DNA of 64,000 bases from Alitabrizicola rongguiensis (GCF_021491355.1 NZ_JAKENF010000005.1:186001-250000), one strand, 5' to 3'; counted from the stretch's first letter, positions 9,161 through 19,732 are shown. Notes: a model not told the origin generated them from the sequence alone. Numbers and translations are program-made.

Positions 9161-9186
9161 CTCCGGCTGGACAAACCCAGCCGGAG
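9161..9186 (+). terminator. Hairpin after the decarboxylase gene
   Basis: A perfect 10-bp inverted repeat, CTCCGGCTGG / CCAGCCGGAG with loop ACAAAC, starts 10 bp past the stop codon. There is no U-run directly after it. A second, more canonical terminator follows at 9262. Confidence 0.6.
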
Positions 9187-9261
9187 AGCTACCCTGATCT
9201 CTAAGGATCGGGGTGCAAGCCCATGTCGCTTTTGACCGAATTCCGTTTCAGCCCGCAATCC

Positions 9262-9287
9262 GCCCGCACGCGGCATGCGGGCTTTTG
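9262..9287 (+). terminator. Rho-independent terminator
   Basis: GCCCGCA (9262-9268) and TGCGGGC (9276-9282) form a 7-bp stem with a 7-nt loop, followed directly by TTTTG. It lies between the decarboxylase and DUF2235 genes and points to termination on the plus strand. Confidence 0.65.
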
Positions 9288-9326
9288 TGTCCTTTGCGAC
9301 CGCCTCTGCTGTGGTGGAGGCGGACC

Positions 9327-10394
9327 ATGCGCCTGATCGACCGACTGTCCCGCTGGCTTCGCCGTCCGCCCGTTGCCCTGACAACCCCCGACCCGCTGCG
9401 AGCGCGTGGACCGGGGCGGCAGCCGGTCGATCATGTCGTGATCCTGGACGGCACCATGTCCTCGCTGCAACCAGGTCACGAGAGCAATGCCGGCTTGACC
9501 TTCCGCCTGCTGCGCGAAGGCGGCAAGAAGTCCTGTCTGTCGATCTACTATGAACCCGGCATCCAGTGGACGAGTTGGGCCCAGACCCGTGACGTGATCC
9601 AGGGGAAGGGCCTGAACCGCCAGATCCGCCGCGCCTATGGCTTTCTCGCCTCGCGCTACCGGCCTGGCGACCGCATCTTCCTCTTCGGCTATTCCCGCGG
9701 CGCCTATGCCGTCCGATCGCTTGCCGGGGTCATCGACCGCGTCGGTCTGCTGCGGCCCGAAGCCGCGACTGAACGCGCGGTGACTCTGGCCTACCGTCAC
9801 TACCAGACCGATCCTGACAGCCCCGCCGCGCGCGCCTACGCCGCCGCGCATTGCCATCCCGGGGTCGAGATCCAGATGATCGGCGTCTGGGATACGGTCA
9901 AGGCGCTTGGCCTGCGCCTGCCGCTGCTGTGGATGCTCACCGAAAAGGACCACGCATTTCACACCACCCATCTTGGTCGCCATATCCGCCATGGCTTTCA
10001 TGCGCTGGCGCTCGACGAAACGCGCGAGGCCTACGCACCGGTCCTCTGGACGTCTCCCCCCGGCTGGCAAGGCAATGCCGAGCAGATGTGGTTTCCCGGA
10101 TCGCATGGCGATGTCGGCGGTCAACTCGAAGGCCGTCAAGACTCGCGGCCCCTGTCGAACATTTCGCTCGTCTGGATGCTGGAACGGGCCGAAGTCTGCG
10201 GCCTGCCCCTGCCACATCGCTGGCGGGCCCGTTTTCCCTGCGACCCGGAGGCGCCGATGATCGGCACCTGGTCGGGGTGGGGGGTGCTGTTCCTCATGCG
10301 CCGGCGCCGACGGGCAGGGCAGGACAGGTCCGAACACCTGCACCCCTCGGTCGGTCAGCGCGGCATCGGGCGGTATCAGCCGCGCATCACCTGA
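9327..10394 (+). CDS. DUF2235 alpha/beta-hydrolase domain protein
   Basis: This 355-residue protein belongs to the DUF2235 (Tle1-like phospholipase) fold. Evidence is VVILDGTMSSL near residue 35, the nucleophile elbow FGYSRGAYAVR (GxSxG, about 126-133), the IGVWDTVKALG aspartate segment, and WFPGSHGDVGGQ with the catalytic His. The family includes type VI secretion phospholipase effectors, but many Rhodobacterales copies stand alone. No vgr, hcp or immunity gene adjoins this one. I chose the ATG at 9327 because GTGGAGG precedes it by 6 nt. The gene carries the conserved 3' element at 10396. Confidence 0.82.
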   Translation: MRLIDRLSRWLRRPPVALTTPDPLRARGPGRQPVDHVVILDGTMSSLQPGHESNAGLTFRLLREGGKKSCLSIYYEPGIQWTSWAQTRDVIQGKGLNRQIRRAYGFLASRYRPGDRIFLFGYSRGAYAVRSLAGVIDRVGLLRPEAATERAVTLAYRHYQTDPDSPAARAYAAAHCHPGVEIQMIGVWDTVKALGLRLPLLWMLTEKDHAFHTTHLGRHIRHGFHALALDETREAYAPVLWTSPPGWQGNAEQMWFPGSHGDVGGQLEGRQDSRPLSNISLVWMLERAEVCGLPLPHRWRARFPCDPEAPMIGTWSGWGVLFLMRRRRRAGQDRSEHLHPSVGQRGIGRYQPRIT

Positions 10395-10395
10395 T

Positions 10396-10426
10396 TTCTT
10401 CTTTGCCCAGATACTCCTGCCGGAGG
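10396..10426 (+). other. Conserved 3' element after the DUF2235 gene
   Basis: Right after the stop come TTCTTCTTTGCCC, AGATACTCC and a CTCC/GGAG hairpin. This matches the layout of the elements after valS (1725-1791, minus) and hutH (25949-25990, minus). It may be a family of 3' UTR processing or termination elements. Confidence 0.45.
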
Positions 10427-10509
10427 CATCGCCTGACAAGGCTAAACGGCACCCGCTTTCCTTCCCCCGCGAGGACTGGCACCTTGCGCCCCAGTCAGGG
10501 AGTCACGCA

Positions 10510-11382
10510 ATGCGCCAAGTCACCGTCGCCGCCACCCAGTTCGCCTGTTCCTGGGATTTGCCCTCCAATGCCGACAAGGCCGAGGCGCTGATCCGGGCCG
10601 CCGCCGCCAAGGGGGCCGAGGTCGTGCTGATTCAGGAACTATTCGAGGCGCCGTATTTCTGCATCACCGAGCGGACCGAGTATTTCCGGCTTGCCCGACC
10701 GATGGCGGGACATCCACTCATCGAGCGGTTTTCGGCCCTGGCGAAGGAGCTGGGCGTAGTGATCCCGCTTTCGTTCTTCGAACAGGCGGGGCCGGCGCAT
10801 TTCAACAGCATGGCGATGATCGATGCCGATGGCGCGGTTCTGGGTCTCTACCGCAAGACCCATATCCCCCAGGGCCCCGGCTATGAGGAGAAATACTACT
10901 TCTCGCCCGGCGATACCGGCTTCAAGGTCTGGTCCACCGCGTTCGGGCGGATCGGCGTCGGTATCTGCTGGGACCAGTGGTTCCCCGAGGCGGCGCGCAG
11001 CATGGCGTTGCTTGGCGCCGAAATGATCCTCTATCCGACGGCCATCGGCTCGGAGCCGCCGGCGCCGGGTTATGACAGCCAGCCGCATTGGGAAATGGTG
11101 ATGCGCGGCCATGCGGCAGCAAACATCATGCCGGTGATCGCCTCGAACCGGATCGGTACCGAGACGGCGCCGGAAGGCACCGCGGTGACCTTCTACGGCT
11201 CGTCCTTCATCAGCGATCACGCCGGACAACTGGTGGCGAAGGCGTCGCGCGAGGCCGAGGAGATCCTTGTCCATCGCTTCGACCTTGCGGCGATCGAGGA
11301 CTTGCGCCGGACCTGGGGCCTGTTCCGCGACCGCCGGCCCGAATGCTATCGCGCAGTGGCCACACTCGACGGGCGCGCATAG
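10510..11382 (+). CDS. aguB: N-carbamoylputrescine amidase
   Basis: This 290-residue nitrilase-superfamily enzyme hydrolyses N-carbamoylputrescine to putrescine, CO2 and ammonia in the cytosol. The catalytic triad is visible: E43 in VLIQELFEAPYF, K116 in LYRKTHIP and C153 in GVGICWDQWFPE. QELFEAPYFC and the GYEEKYYFSPGD loop are typical of the AguB branch. With the decarboxylase at 8006 it gives two possible routes to putrescine. No agmatine deiminase (aguA) lies in the window. The ATG at 10510 fits family N-termini (MRQVTVAATQFA). Confidence 0.93.
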   Translation: MRQVTVAATQFACSWDLPSNADKAEALIRAAAAKGAEVVLIQELFEAPYFCITERTEYFRLARPMAGHPLIERFSALAKELGVVIPLSFFEQAGPAHFNSMAMIDADGAVLGLYRKTHIPQGPGYEEKYYFSPGDTGFKVWSTAFGRIGVGICWDQWFPEAARSMALLGAEMILYPTAIGSEPPAPGYDSQPHWEMVMRGHAAANIMPVIASNRIGTETAPEGTAVTFYGSSFISDHAGQLVAKASREAEEILVHRFDLAAIEDLRRTWGLFRDRRPECYRAVATLDGRA

Positions 11383-11383
11383 C

Positions 11384-11433
11384 GAATTTTCTGCGAAAAT
11401 TCATCCAGAGGTCGGATTTTTCGTAGAAAAATC
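11384..11433. repeat. Paired AT palindromes (copy 1 of 2)
   Basis: Two palindromes lie in the aguB-gltA gap: GAATTTTCTGCGAAAATTC (11384-11402) and GATTTTTCGTAGAAAAATC (11415-11433). The second is nearly the reverse complement of the first, so the pair can also fold as one long hairpin. A near-identical pair is present between trpD and trpC at 19733-19791. Confidence 0.7.
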
Positions 11434-11437
11434 GAGA

Positions 11438-11463
11438 AGGCCCGCGAATTCGATCGCGGGCCT
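11438..11463. terminator. Bidirectional terminator between aguB and gltA
   Basis: AGGCCCGCG (11438-11446) and CGCGGGCCT (11455-11463) form a 9-bp stem with an 8-nt loop between two convergent genes. The minus-strand copy runs on into a T-rich region and the plus-strand copy into TTTCC. It can serve both genes. Confidence 0.7.
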
Positions 11464-11483
11464 TTCCTATCTGTCTGCGAGTC

Positions 11484-12782
11484 TCAGCGCTTGGTGAGGT
11501 CGATGTAGTCGCGCTGCTTCGGCCCGATGTAGAGCTGGCGCGGACGACCGATCTTCTGGGTCGGGTCTGCGATCATCTCTTTCCACTGGCTGATCCAGCC
11601 GACGGTCCGCGACAGGGCAAAGATCGGCGTGAACATCGAGGTCGGGAAGCCCATGGCCTCGAGGATGATGCCCGAATAGAAGTCGACGTTCGGATAGAGC
11701 TTCTTCGAGATAAAGTACTCGTCCTCGAGCGCGATGCGCTCCAGTTCCTTGGCCACCTGCAGCAGCGGGTTGTTGTGAACGCCGAGCAGGTCGAGCACTT
11801 CGTCGGCCGATTCCTTCATCACCTTCGCGCGCGGATCGAAGTTCTTGTAGACGCGGTGACCGAAGCCCATCAGGCGGAAGCCCGAATTCTTGTCCTTGGC
11901 CTTGGCGACATATTCCGGAATGCGGTCGACCGTGCCGATCTCGCGCAGCATCTCCAGGCAAGCCTGGTTCGCGCCGCCATGGGCGGGGCCCCAAAGGCAG
12001 GCGATGCCGGCGGCGATACAGGCGAAGGGGTTCGCGCCCGAAGACCCGGCCAGACGCACGGTCGAGGTCGAGGCGTTCTGTTCGTGATCGGCATGCAAAG
12101 TCATGATCCGGTCCATCGCCTTGGACAGGATCGGGTTGACCACATAGTCCTCGCAGGGAACGGCGAAGCACATGTGCAGGAAGTTGCCGGCGTAATCGAG
12201 GCTGTTCTTCGGATAAACGAAGGGCTGGCCGATCGAATACTTGTAGGCCATCGCGGCGATGGTCGGCAGTTTGGCGATCATGCGGATCGCGGCGACCTCG
12301 CGCTGCCAGGGATCGTTGATGTCGGTCGAGTCGTGGTAGAAGGCGCTCATCGCCCCGACCACGCCCACCATCGTCGCCATGGGGTGCGCGTCGCGGCGGA
12401 AGCCGCGGAAGAAGTAGTGCATTTGCTCATGCACCATGGTGTGGCGCGTCACGCGGCTTTCGAAATCGCGCATCTGCGCTTCGGTCGGCAGCTCTCCGTA
12501 GAGAAGCAGATAGCAGACTTCGAGATAGTGGGATTTCTCGGCAAGCTGCTCGATCGGGTAGCCGCGATACAGCAGCTCGCCCTTGTCGCCGTCGATATAG
12601 GTGATCGCGCTTTCGCAGGCGGCGGTCGAGGTGAAGCCGGGATCGTAGGTGAACACGTCCGCCTCGCCGTAAAGCTTGCGGATATCGATGACATCCGGGC
12701 CAAGGGACGGCGAATGGATGGGGAGGGCGTAGGTCTTGTCTCCGATGGAGAGCGTCGCGGATTTGTTCGGTTCAGCCATCAT
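11484..12782 (-). CDS. gltA: Citrate synthase (type II)
   Basis: This 432-residue TCA-cycle enzyme condenses oxaloacetate and acetyl-CoA. Active-site residues are visible: His in [16 protein letters not shown], His in [15 protein letters not shown], and Asp in [15 protein letters not shown]. The N-terminal beta domain ([13 protein letters not shown]) marks the large hexameric bacterial form. Two adjacent ATGs begin the frame. The AGGGA motif is better spaced (6 nt) from the second, at 12779, so the protein may be one residue shorter. The gene lies 75 bp after gltX on the same strand. Confidence 0.97.
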   Translation of the reverse strand: MMAEPNKSATLSIGDKTYALPIHSPSLGPDVIDIRKLYGEADVFTYDPGFTSTAACESAITYIDGDKGELLYRGYPIEQLAEKSHYLEVCYLLLYGELPTEAQMRDFESRVTRHTMVHEQMHYFFRGFRRDAHPMATMVGVVGAMSAFYHDSTDINDPWQREVAAIRMIAKLPTIAAMAYKYSIGQPFVYPKNSLDYAGNFLHMCFAVPCEDYVVNPILSKAMDRIMTLHADHEQNASTSTVRLAGSSGANPFACIAAGIACLWGPAHGGANQACLEMLREIGTVDRIPEYVAKAKDKNSGFRLMGFGHRVYKNFDPRAKVMKESADEVLDLLGVHNNPLLQVAKELERIALEDEYFISKKLYPNVDFYSGIILEAMGFPTSMFTPIFALSRTVGWISQWKEMIADPTQKIGRPRQLYIGPKQRDYIDLTKR

Positions 12783-12857
12783 GCATCCCTATCTGGCGTG
12801 GCCGCCGGCAGACCGGCGGTAGTCGGCCCGGTCGTGCAGCAGGGAAGCGAGGGCCAG

Positions 12858-14285
12858 TCAGGCCGAGGCATCCTCCAGCCGCCCGATCGTCTCGTCCCGA
12901 CCGATGACGAGCATCATGTCGTAGACACTTGGCGTTACCGTCCGCCCTGCCAATGCGGCACGAAGCGGCGCGGCCATCTTGCCGAAGCTGAGACCATGGG
13001 CCGAGGCCTCTTCCGACAGGATTGCTTCCAGATCGCCCTTTGTCCAGCTAGCATTTCGCAGTCGCGGCGTCAATGATTTCAGTATACCACGGGATACCGT
13101 ATCCAGGGCGCCTGCCGCTGCCGTGTCCGGAACAATCGGGCGCGAAACCAGCGCAAAGTGCGCTTTTTCAATGAGTTCCGGGAAAGTCTTCGCGCGGTCT
13201 TTCAGGGCGTACATTCCCCTCGACAGCCGGTCACGCTGCTGCTCATCCAGTGCAGGTTGGCCGACCGAGGCCAGATATGCCTCAAGTTCTTGCAGCAATG
13301 CAGCATCGGGCGTCGCCGCGATGTGCTGACCGCAGATGTTCTCGAGCTTCTTGAAATCGAGTCGCGCCGGCGAACGGCCGATTCCCTCCAGGTCGAACCA
13401 CTCTTTCGCCTGTTCGCTGGTGAAGAACTCCGCGTCACCATGGGCCCAGCCCAGACGGGTGAGATAGTTGCGCATCCCCGCGGCCGGGTAACCCATGCGC
13501 TGGTATTCCTCGACCCCGACCGCGCCGTGGCGCTTCGACAGCTTCTTCCCGTCCGGTCCGTGGATCAGCGGAATATGCGCCCAGACCGGCACCGGCCAGC
13601 CCATCGCGTCATAGACCATCTGCTGCCGCGCGGCGTTCGTCAGGTGGTCGTCGCCACGGATCACATGGGTCACGCCCATGTCGTGATCGTCGACGACCAC
13701 CGCCAGCATGTAGGTGGGCGTCCCGTCCGAGCGCAGCACCACCATGTCGTCAAGCTGGTCGTTGCGGAACTTCACCGTGCCCTGGACCACGTCCTGCACC
13801 AGCGTCTCGCCCTCGCGCGGCGCCTTCATGCGGATTGCATAGGGGCCGTCGGGCCAGGTCGCGGGATCGGCATCGCGCCAGGGGCTTTGGAACAGCGTCG
13901 AGCGGCCCTCGGCGCGGGCGGCTTCGCGGAAGGCCTCGATCTCTTCGGGCGTCGAGTAGCAGCGATAGGCCGAACCGCGCGCCAGCATCTCGCGCGCGAC
14001 CTCCGCATGGCGGTCCCGGCGTTCGAACTGGCTCACGACCTCGCCGTCCCAGTCCAGGCCAAGCCAGGTCAGGCCGCGCAGGATCGCCGCCGTAGCCTCG
14101 GGGGTCGAGCGTTCGCGATCGGTATCCTCGATCCGCAGCAGGAAGGTGCCGCCATGCCCCCGGGCGAACAGCCAGTTGAAGAGCGCCGTACGGCCGCCGC
14201 CGATATGAAGGTAGCCGGTGGGCGAGGGCGCAAAGCGCGTGACGATCTTGGCGCCGTCGGCGCGCGCGGATGTGGCGTCGGTCAT
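12858..14285 (-). CDS. gltX: Glutamate-tRNA ligase
   Basis: This 475-residue class Ic synthetase charges tRNA-Glu. The HIGH-type motif is in [13 protein letters not shown] near the N-terminus, and the KMSKS-type motif reads [15 protein letters not shown]. The C-terminal helical anticodon domain ends [13 protein letters not shown]. The ATG at 14285 was chosen because family proteins begin close to it, and upstream in-frame codons would add 32 non-conserved residues. Alphaproteobacteria often carry two gltX paralogues, so this may be the discriminating or non-discriminating copy. It is divergent from comEC. Confidence 0.96.
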   Translation of the reverse strand: MTDATSARADGAKIVTRFAPSPTGYLHIGGGRTALFNWLFARGHGGTFLLRIEDTDRERSTPEATAAILRGLTWLGLDWDGEVVSQFERRDRHAEVAREMLARGSAYRCYSTPEEIEAFREAARAEGRSTLFQSPWRDADPATWPDGPYAIRMKAPREGETLVQDVVQGTVKFRNDQLDDMVVLRSDGTPTYMLAVVVDDHDMGVTHVIRGDDHLTNAARQQMVYDAMGWPVPVWAHIPLIHGPDGKKLSKRHGAVGVEEYQRMGYPAAGMRNYLTRLGWAHGDAEFFTSEQAKEWFDLEGIGRSPARLDFKKLENICGQHIAATPDAALLQELEAYLASVGQPALDEQQRDRLSRGMYALKDRAKTFPELIEKAHFALVSRPIVPDTAAAGALDTVSRGILKSLTPRLRNASWTKGDLEAILSEEASAHGLSFGKMAAPLRAALAGRTVTPSVYDMMLVIGRDETIGRLEDASA

Positions 14286-14332
14286 GACCGGGTTAACCTT
14301 TCGGAAACCATGAACTGGGCAGAATTGCCGCC

Positions 14333-14361
14333 TGTCTAGGCAATCACGCGAAAAGTGACAA
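14333..14361 (-). promoter_or_regulatory. Candidate gltX promoter
   Basis: On the minus strand TTGTCA (14361-14356) and TAGACA (14338-14333) are separated by exactly 17 bp, about 48 bp before the gltX start. The -35 is good and the -10 is weak. This is a consensus-based guess for a sigma-70-type promoter. Confidence 0.35.
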
Positions 14362-14379
14362 GCACGGGAACCCGGCCGC

Positions 14380-16458
14380 ATGGGGCGTCTTGGTCATCCA
14401 TTCACGGCGCTCGCGGCGGCGCGCGGTACGTTGTTCCCCTTTGCCCCGGTCCTGATCTCCTGCGGGATCGGCCTGTGGTTCCAGCTTGGATGGGAGCCGG
14501 GCCCGATCTTCTATGCGGTGTTGGGCGTCCTGACGCTTGCCTTCGGCGTGGCCGCATTCCGGGCCCCGGAGCTCCTACAGGTGCCTTTCTGGGCCGCCGT
14601 CTGCCTTTGCCTTGGCCTCTTGGCCTGCGGGCTTCGACTGACCCTCGTCGCCGCTCCAGTCCTGGAGTTCCGCTACTATGGCCCTGTCCAGGGCCGGGTG
14701 GTCGAGATCGACCGGTCCGACTCCGACTTTCCCCGCGTCACTCTTGACCGGGTGGTGCTGTCCCGGGTCGATCCCGACCGGACACCGCAGACCGTTCGCG
14801 TGACGCTGCGCTGGACTGGCCCGCAAACCGAGCCGCGGCCCGGCCTGACAGTGATCGTGACCGCGAACCTGTCGCCGCCCCCTGGCCCGGCCGAGCCGGG
14901 TGGCTTCGATTTCCGCCGGATGGCCTATTTCGAAGGGCTGGGTGCGGTCGGGTCCAGCCGCTCACCGCTTCTCGCGCTAGAGCCTGCGGCACCGGGTGAG
15001 GAATGGGTCAATCGCCTGCGCGCCCATCTGTCCGGTGCCATCATGGCGCGCATTCCCGGTCAGGCCGGGGCCTTCGCGTCCGGGGCGGTCACCGGCGATC
15101 GGTCCGAGATTGCGCAGGTGACGGTCGAGGACCTTCGAGCATCGAACCTGTCGCATCTGCTGGCGATTTCGGGGATGAACATGGCCTTCCTGACAGGCTT
15201 TGTCTTCGCGCTGGTCCGCTATGGCATCGCCCTCGTGCCACCCGTGGCCCTGCGGGTGAATTCGAAGAAGGTCGCAGCGGTGGTGGCTCTGGCCGTTTCC
15301 GCTTTCTACCTCGCGCTGTCGGGAGCCAATGTGGCAACCGAGCGTGCCTTTGTCATGGTGGCGGTGATGCTGGTGGCGGTGTTGGCCGACCGGCGCGCCT
15401 TCACGCTGCGCGCCGTGGCGCTGGCAGCGACGTTGCTGCTTCTCTGGCAGCCAGACAGCCTGTTGGCGCCGGGGTTCCAGATGTCCTTTGCCGCGACCAT
15501 CGCGCTTGTTGCGGGGTTCGATGCGTTGCGGTCCTGGCCTCGGCTCCTGACCCTGCCAAGGTGGGGCCGGGTCGTGATGGTCGCAGTCCTGTCCACCGTC
15601 ATCGCGGGCTTGGCCACAGCCCCGCTCGGGGCCGGGCATTTCAACCGCTTCACGGACTACGGGATGATCGCCAACCTGCTGACCGTCCCGGTGATGGGGA
15701 TGCTGATCATGCCGGGCGCGGTGATCGCCGCGCTGCTTGCCCCGTTCGGCCTTGCCGCGCCCGGTCTCTGGGCGATGGAGGTTGGCGCGCGCTGGATTCT
15801 TGCCGTCGCACATCTGGTCGCGGGGTGGGAGGGGGCGGTTACGGGCATTCCTGCGCCCGTGCCGGCGGTTCTGCCGACAATGGCGCTTGGGGCGTTGTGG
15901 CTCGTGATCTGGCAGGGGCGCGCCCGGTGGATAGGCATCGCCCCGATACTGGCTGCGATCCTGCTGTGGGGGATCGTGCCGCGCGCGGATCTGCTCGTCA
16001 GTGCCGATGGCGGGCTGGCGGGCATCCTTGGGCCACAGGGCAGGGCGCTGTCGACCGCAACGGGGGCGGGGTTCGCGGCGGCGGACTGGCTCGAAAATGA
16101 TGGCGATCTTGCCGATCAAGAAGAGGCGGCGCGCCGCGAGGGTTTCACCGGCCCGCCGGCGCGCCGCCGCTTCCGGCTTGGGCAGTGGCGCGGGATCGTG
16201 CTTAAAGGGAAGGGAGCGCTGTCAACGCTCGGGCCAGCCTGCCGCGAGAACGATCTGGTAATCCTTGCCGCCGACCTTGCCGACCTGCCAGAGGGGTGCA
16301 CGGTGATCGATCGGGCCGAACTGGCCCTGAGCGGCGCGATCGCCGGCTGGCTGGAGCCCGACGGCGCGTTGCGTCTTGTCCCTGCAAACCGTGCCACCCG
16401 CGCCTGGACCGGACAGGCCAAGGCGCAGCCGGTGATCGTACTGCCGCCGCCTCAGTAG
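14380..16458 (+). CDS. comEC: ComEC/Rec2-family DNA uptake channel protein
   Basis: This 692-residue inner-membrane protein has an N-terminal DUF4131/OB-like region (about 80-190, with the [19 protein letters not shown] motif). The competence domain follows (about 210-520), with [18 protein letters not shown] and [15 protein letters not shown] and about ten hydrophobic helices. In transforming bacteria ComEC moves single-stranded DNA across the inner membrane. The C-terminal 150 residues do not show the HxHxDH metallo-beta-lactamase motif found in many longer homologues. No other competence genes adjoin. It starts at the ATG at 14380, with only a weak Shine-Dalgarno, and its 3' end overlaps lexA by 7 bp. 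Confidence 0.88.
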   Translation: MGRLGHPFTALAAARGTLFPFAPVLISCGIGLWFQLGWEPGPIFYAVLGVLTLAFGVAAFRAPELLQVPFWAAVCLCLGLLACGLRLTLVAAPVLEFRYYGPVQGRVVEIDRSDSDFPRVTLDRVVLSRVDPDRTPQTVRVTLRWTGPQTEPRPGLTVIVTANLSPPPGPAEPGGFDFRRMAYFEGLGAVGSSRSPLLALEPAAPGEEWVNRLRAHLSGAIMARIPGQAGAFASGAVTGDRSEIAQVTVEDLRASNLSHLLAISGMNMAFLTGFVFALVRYGIALVPPVALRVNSKKVAAVVALAVSAFYLALSGANVATERAFVMVAVMLVAVLADRRAFTLRAVALAATLLLLWQPDSLLAPGFQMSFAATIALVAGFDALRSWPRLLTLPRWGRVVMVAVLSTVIAGLATAPLGAGHFNRFTDYGMIANLLTVPVMGMLIMPGAVIAALLAPFGLAAPGLWAMEVGARWILAVAHLVAGWEGAVTGIPAPVPAVLPTMALGALWLVIWQGRARWIGIAPILAAILLWGIVPRADLLVSADGGLAGILGPQGRALSTATGAGFAAADWLENDGDLADQEEAARREGFTGPPARRRFRLGQWRGIVLKGKGALSTLGPACRENDLVILAADLADLPEGCTVIDRAELALSGAIAGWLEPDGALRLVPANRATRAWTGQAKAQPVIVLPPPQ

Positions 16459-17150
16459 TTGCGGATCAGCCCGACGAGCCGGCCCTGGACGCGCACCAGG
16501 TGATCGGGGAACATCCGCGTCTCATAGGCAGGGTTTGCGGCTTCAAGAGCGATCATGTTGCCCTTGCGGCGGAAGCGTTTCAGCGTCGCTTCCTGTTCCT
16601 CGACCAGCGCCACGACGATGTCGCCATTCTCGGCGGTGGACTGTTCGCGGATCACCACGATGTCGCCGTCATTGATCCCGGCCTCGATCATCGAGTCGCC
16701 CTTGACCTCCAGCGCGTAATGCTGGCCTCGCCCCGATAACATCGAGCCCGGAACGGCGACATGGTGCGAGATGTGCTGGATCGCCTCGATCGGCACGCCG
16801 GCGGCGATGCGCCCCATGACCGGCAGTTCCATCGCGTGGATCGCCTCGACCGGGATGGCGTTCTTCGGCGGAACGGGAGGTGCGGCGGGTCGGTCGCCCT
16901 GAATGACCTTGGGCGAGAAACCGGGCCGTTCCATTGCCTCTGGCAGCTTCAGGATTTCCAGCGCCCGGGCCCGGTGGGGCAGGCGGCGGATGAAGCCGCG
17001 CTCCTCGAGGGCGGTGATGAGACGGTGGATGCCGGATTTCGATTTGAGATCCAGCGCCTCCTTCATTTCGTCGAAAGATGGAGGGACGCCATCGGCATCC
17101 ATGCGGGTGCGGATGAAATCCAGAAGTTCCAGTTGCTTGCGGGTCAGCAT
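16452..17150 (-). CDS. lexA: LexA SOS repressor
   Basis: This 232-residue repressor cleaves itself when RecA filaments form. The N-terminal winged helix ([28 protein letters not shown]) is followed by a Pro-rich linker and an S24 peptidase-like domain. The cleavage site is A117-G118 (RIAAGVP), with catalytic S153 (GDSM) and K191 (ATLKRF). Two overlapping GTTC-N7-GTTC operators lie 34-59 bp upstream, showing autoregulation. It sits 92 bp after moeA but the SOS operators and a TTGACA hexamer imply its own promoter. Confidence 0.97.
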   Translation of the reverse strand: MLTRKQLELLDFIRTRMDADGVPPSFDEMKEALDLKSKSGIHRLITALEERGFIRRLPHRARALEILKLPEAMERPGFSPKVIQGDRPAAPPVPPKNAIPVEAIHAMELPVMGRIAAGVPIEAIQHISHHVAVPGSMLSGRGQHYALEVKGDSMIEAGINDGDIVVIREQSTAENGDIVVALVEEQEATLKRFRRKGNMIALEAANPAYETRMFPDHLVRVQGRLVGLIRNY

Positions 17151-17183
17151 CGGGCGCGATCCTCGGTCTGGCGGCGCAGATTG

Positions 17184-17223
17184 GTTCCTGACATGTTCTG
17201 CCCGTGTTCCCGGTTTGTGTCAA
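17184..17223 (-). promoter_or_regulatory. lexA promoter with two overlapping SOS boxes
   Basis: GTTC occurs at 17184, 17195 and 17206, each 11 bp apart, giving two overlapping GTTC-N7-GTTC boxes. This is the known alphaproteobacterial LexA site, established in Rhodobacter. A perfect TTGACA -35 hexamer (minus strand, 17223-17218) lies just upstream, so bound LexA would cover the spacer and -10 region. Confidence 0.85.
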
Positions 17224-17242
17224 CACATTCCGTGGAATGGGG

Positions 17243-18418
17243 TCAGATCGGCAGGTAGTTCACCTCGATGCCGGGGCCGCGAGGGCCGTCTCCGATGGGC
17301 CGGACAAGGAGCGCGTCGGCCTGCGACAGGATCGACAGAAGGGCCGAGTCCTGCCGGTCAAACGGGGTAACGATCGGCAGGCCGGGGCCGGAGGAAAGAC
17401 GCGCCCGCATGTAGTGGGCCCGGTTGCCGTTTGCGCCGACCTCGGCGCCAAGCGTGGCGCGTCGCAGGGGATGGGCCGTCGGCAGGCCCAGCATCGCCCG
17501 GATCAGCGGCAGCATGAACAGGTGGCCGCAGACGATGGACGAGACCGGATTGCCCGGCAGGCCTAGCATTGCCGCCCCCATGAGCCGCCCCGCCATCAGA
17601 GGTTTGCCGGGCCGCATCGCGACCTTGTAGAAAGCCCGCTCCAGCCCAAGATCGCCCGCAACCTTGCCGACCAGATCATGATCCCCGACCGAGGCGCCGC
17701 CGATGGTGACGATCAGGTCGGCGCCCTCGGCCAGCCCGAAGACGGTGGCGAGGTCGGCCTCAGTGTCGCGCGCGATGGGCAACATGCGAACCTCGGCACC
17801 CTCGGCCTCGGCCATCGCTCTCAACGCGTAGCCGTTCGAGGCGATGATCTGGTCGGGGCGTAGGGCCTCGCCCGGCATCACCAGCTCGTCACCGGTGGCG
17901 ATCAGGGCGACGACCGGTCGGCGGCGAACGGCAACGCGGTCAATGTTCATTGCGGCAAGAAGCGCAAGGTCGGCAGGGCGCAGCCGTCTGGGCGACAGGC
18001 TGTCGCCCAGACGAAAATCCTGGCCCGCCGGGCGAATGTTGGTCGAGCCGTCGAGGCCGTGGCCAAGCAGGATCGTGGACCCTTCCGCTGTCACATCCTC
18101 CTGGATCACGACGCGGGTCGCCCCTTCGGGCACCGGTGCGCCGGTGAAGATGCGCACGGCCTCGCCGGACTCGACCCGGCCGGCAAAGGCGTGGCCGGCA
18201 GCCGAAATGCCGGTCACGGCAAGGCGGTCGCCCGGGTGCACCGGGTCGGCGACCGCATAGCCATCCATTGCCGAGGCATCGAAAGGCGGCTGGGTCAATC
18301 GGGCAATCGCGGCTTCGGCCATCACGCGTCCCGATGCGGCGGCAAGCGGGACGGTCTCGCAGGGCAATGTCGGGGCGAGGGCGGTCACACGTGCCAGCGC
18401 CTCTTCGACAGAAATCAT
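17243..18418 (-). CDS. moeA: Molybdopterin molybdotransferase MoeA
   Basis: This 391-residue enzyme inserts molybdate into adenylylated molybdopterin, the last step of Mo-cofactor synthesis. Conserved segments are [10 protein letters not shown], the MPT-binding-like [17 protein letters not shown], the [11 protein letters not shown] loop and GLPGNPVSS. Its start at 18418 overlaps the end of moaC by 4 bp, so the two are coupled. No moeB or mob genes are present here. Confidence 0.96.
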   Translation of the reverse strand: MISVEEALARVTALAPTLPCETVPLAAASGRVMAEAAIARLTQPPFDASAMDGYAVADPVHPGDRLAVTGISAAGHAFAGRVESGEAVRIFTGAPVPEGATRVVIQEDVTAEGSTILLGHGLDGSTNIRPAGQDFRLGDSLSPRRLRPADLALLAAMNIDRVAVRRRPVVALIATGDELVMPGEALRPDQIIASNGYALRAMAEAEGAEVRMLPIARDTEADLATVFGLAEGADLIVTIGGASVGDHDLVGKVAGDLGLERAFYKVAMRPGKPLMAGRLMGAAMLGLPGNPVSSIVCGHLFMLPLIRAMLGLPTAHPLRRATLGAEVGANGNRAHYMRARLSSGPGLPIVTPFDRQDSALLSILSQADALLVRPIGDGPRGPGIEVNYLPI

Positions 18419-18900
18419 CGCTTCGCCTCGTAACGACCTGATTTACCGCCATCTTTCAGGATCACCTCGATGCCGAGGATCTCCATCGCCTTGTCCACGG
18501 CCTTGACCATGTCATAGACGGTCAGCGCGGCCACGCTGACGGCGGTCAGCGCCTCCATCTCGACCCCGGTCTGGCCGGTGGTCTTGACGGTGGCCTCGAT
18601 CCGGATGCCGGGAAGATCGGGATCCGGGGTCAGGTCGATGGCGACCTTTGCGAGAGGCAGGGGGTGGCAGAGCGGGATCAGGTCGGCGGTCCTCTTCGCC
18701 CCCATTATGCCGGCAAGCCTAGCAACGCCGAGGACATCGCCCTTTTTCGCGCGGCCTTCAGTGATGAGCGCCAGCGTCTCGGGCAACATCCGCACCGCGC
18801 CGCGCGCCACCGCGATGCGGTCGGTCACGGCCTTTTCCGAAACATCGACCATGTGGGCTCGACCCTCGGCATCGAAATGGGTAAGGCCCTTGCCGCCCAT
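18415..18900 (-). CDS. moaC: Cyclic pyranopterin monophosphate synthase MoaC
   Basis: This 161-residue enzyme converts the MoaA product to cyclic pyranopterin monophosphate. Family motifs are [21 protein letters not shown] at the N-terminus, LCHPLPL in the middle, [20 protein letters not shown] and the C-terminal KDGGKSG. Its ATG overlaps the trpC stop by 1 bp (TGATG). A cofactor gene is therefore translated from the trp transcript. Confidence 0.96.
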   Translation of the reverse strand: MGGKGLTHFDAEGRAHMVDVSEKAVTDRIAVARGAVRMLPETLALITEGRAKKGDVLGVARLAGIMGAKRTADLIPLCHPLPLAKVAIDLTPDPDLPGIRIEATVKTTGQTGVEMEALTAVSVAALTVYDMVKAVDKAMEILGIEVILKDGGKSGRYEAKR

Positions 18901-19712
18901 CAGAGCCCGCCCTGGGCCGTGCGCGGATTGGCGAGGATGGCCCGCGTCGCGGCCTCGACGTCGGGCTGGCGCATCAGGCTTTCGCCGATCAGGAAGCAGC
19001 GGGCGCCGTAACGGGCCATGTCCGCCAGATCCTCGGGGGTGTAAAGCCCGCTCTCCGAAACGATCATCCGGTCCTCGGGCACGCGCCGCGCAAGTTTCCG
19101 CGTCGTGTCAAGCGTGACCTCGAAGGTATGGAGGTTGCGGTTGTTGATGCCGATCAGCGGCGAGCGCAGGCGTGCCGCCCGTTCGAGTTCGGCCTCGTCA
19201 TGGACCTCGATCAGCACGTCCATGTTCCAGTGGACGGCTGCGTCCTCGAGTTCGGCGGCCTGCGCGTCGGAGAGCGAAGCCATGATGATGAGGATGCAGT
19301 CGGCGCCGAGGGCGCGCGATTCCACCACCTGCCAGGGATCGTAGAGGAAGTCCTTGCGCAGGCAGGGCAGGCGGGTCGCCGAACGGGCGGCGACGAGGTA
19401 GCTGTCATCGCCCTGGAAGGAGGGACCGTCGGTCAGGACCGAAAGGCAGGACGCCCCGCCCCGCTCATAGGCGCGGGCCAGCTCCGGCGGGTCGAAGTCG
19501 GCCCGGATCAGGCCCTTGGAGGGGCTTGCCTTCTTGATCTCGGCGATCAGGCCGTATCCCGATCCCGCAGCGTCGCGCAGGGCAGCGGCGAAGCCGCGCG
19601 TGGGATCAGCATCGCGCGCCGCCTCTTCGACCATGGCCAGTGGCCTCTCCGCTTTCCGGCGGGAGACATCTTCGAGTTTGTAGGCCTTGATCCTGTCGAG
19701 AATGGTCGCCAT
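18900..19712 (-). CDS. trpC: Indole-3-glycerol phosphate synthase
   Basis: This 270-residue TIM-barrel enzyme converts CdRP to indole-3-glycerol phosphate. Visible motifs are [14 protein letters not shown] with the catalytic lysine, [41 protein letters not shown] and VSESGLY. It is the last trp gene of the trpGDC set, 91 bp after trpD. That gap holds the paired palindrome repeat. It is not fused to trpF. Confidence 0.97.
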   Translation of the reverse strand: MATILDRIKAYKLEDVSRRKAERPLAMVEEAARDADPTRGFAAALRDAAGSGYGLIAEIKKASPSKGLIRADFDPPELARAYERGGASCLSVLTDGPSFQGDDSYLVAARSATRLPCLRKDFLYDPWQVVESRALGADCILIIMASLSDAQAAELEDAAVHWNMDVLIEVHDEAELERAARLRSPLIGINNRNLHTFEVTLDTTRKLARRVPEDRMIVSESGLYTPEDLADMARYGARCFLIGESLMRQPDVEAATRAILANPRTAQGGL

Positions 19713-19732
19713 GCGAGTGTCTTTTCCCCAAA

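Noticed and set aside
9327-10394. Type VI secretion effector role for the DUF2235 protein
   Set aside because: No vgrG, hcp, PAAR, adaptor or immunity gene is nearby, so only the hydrolase fold is supported.
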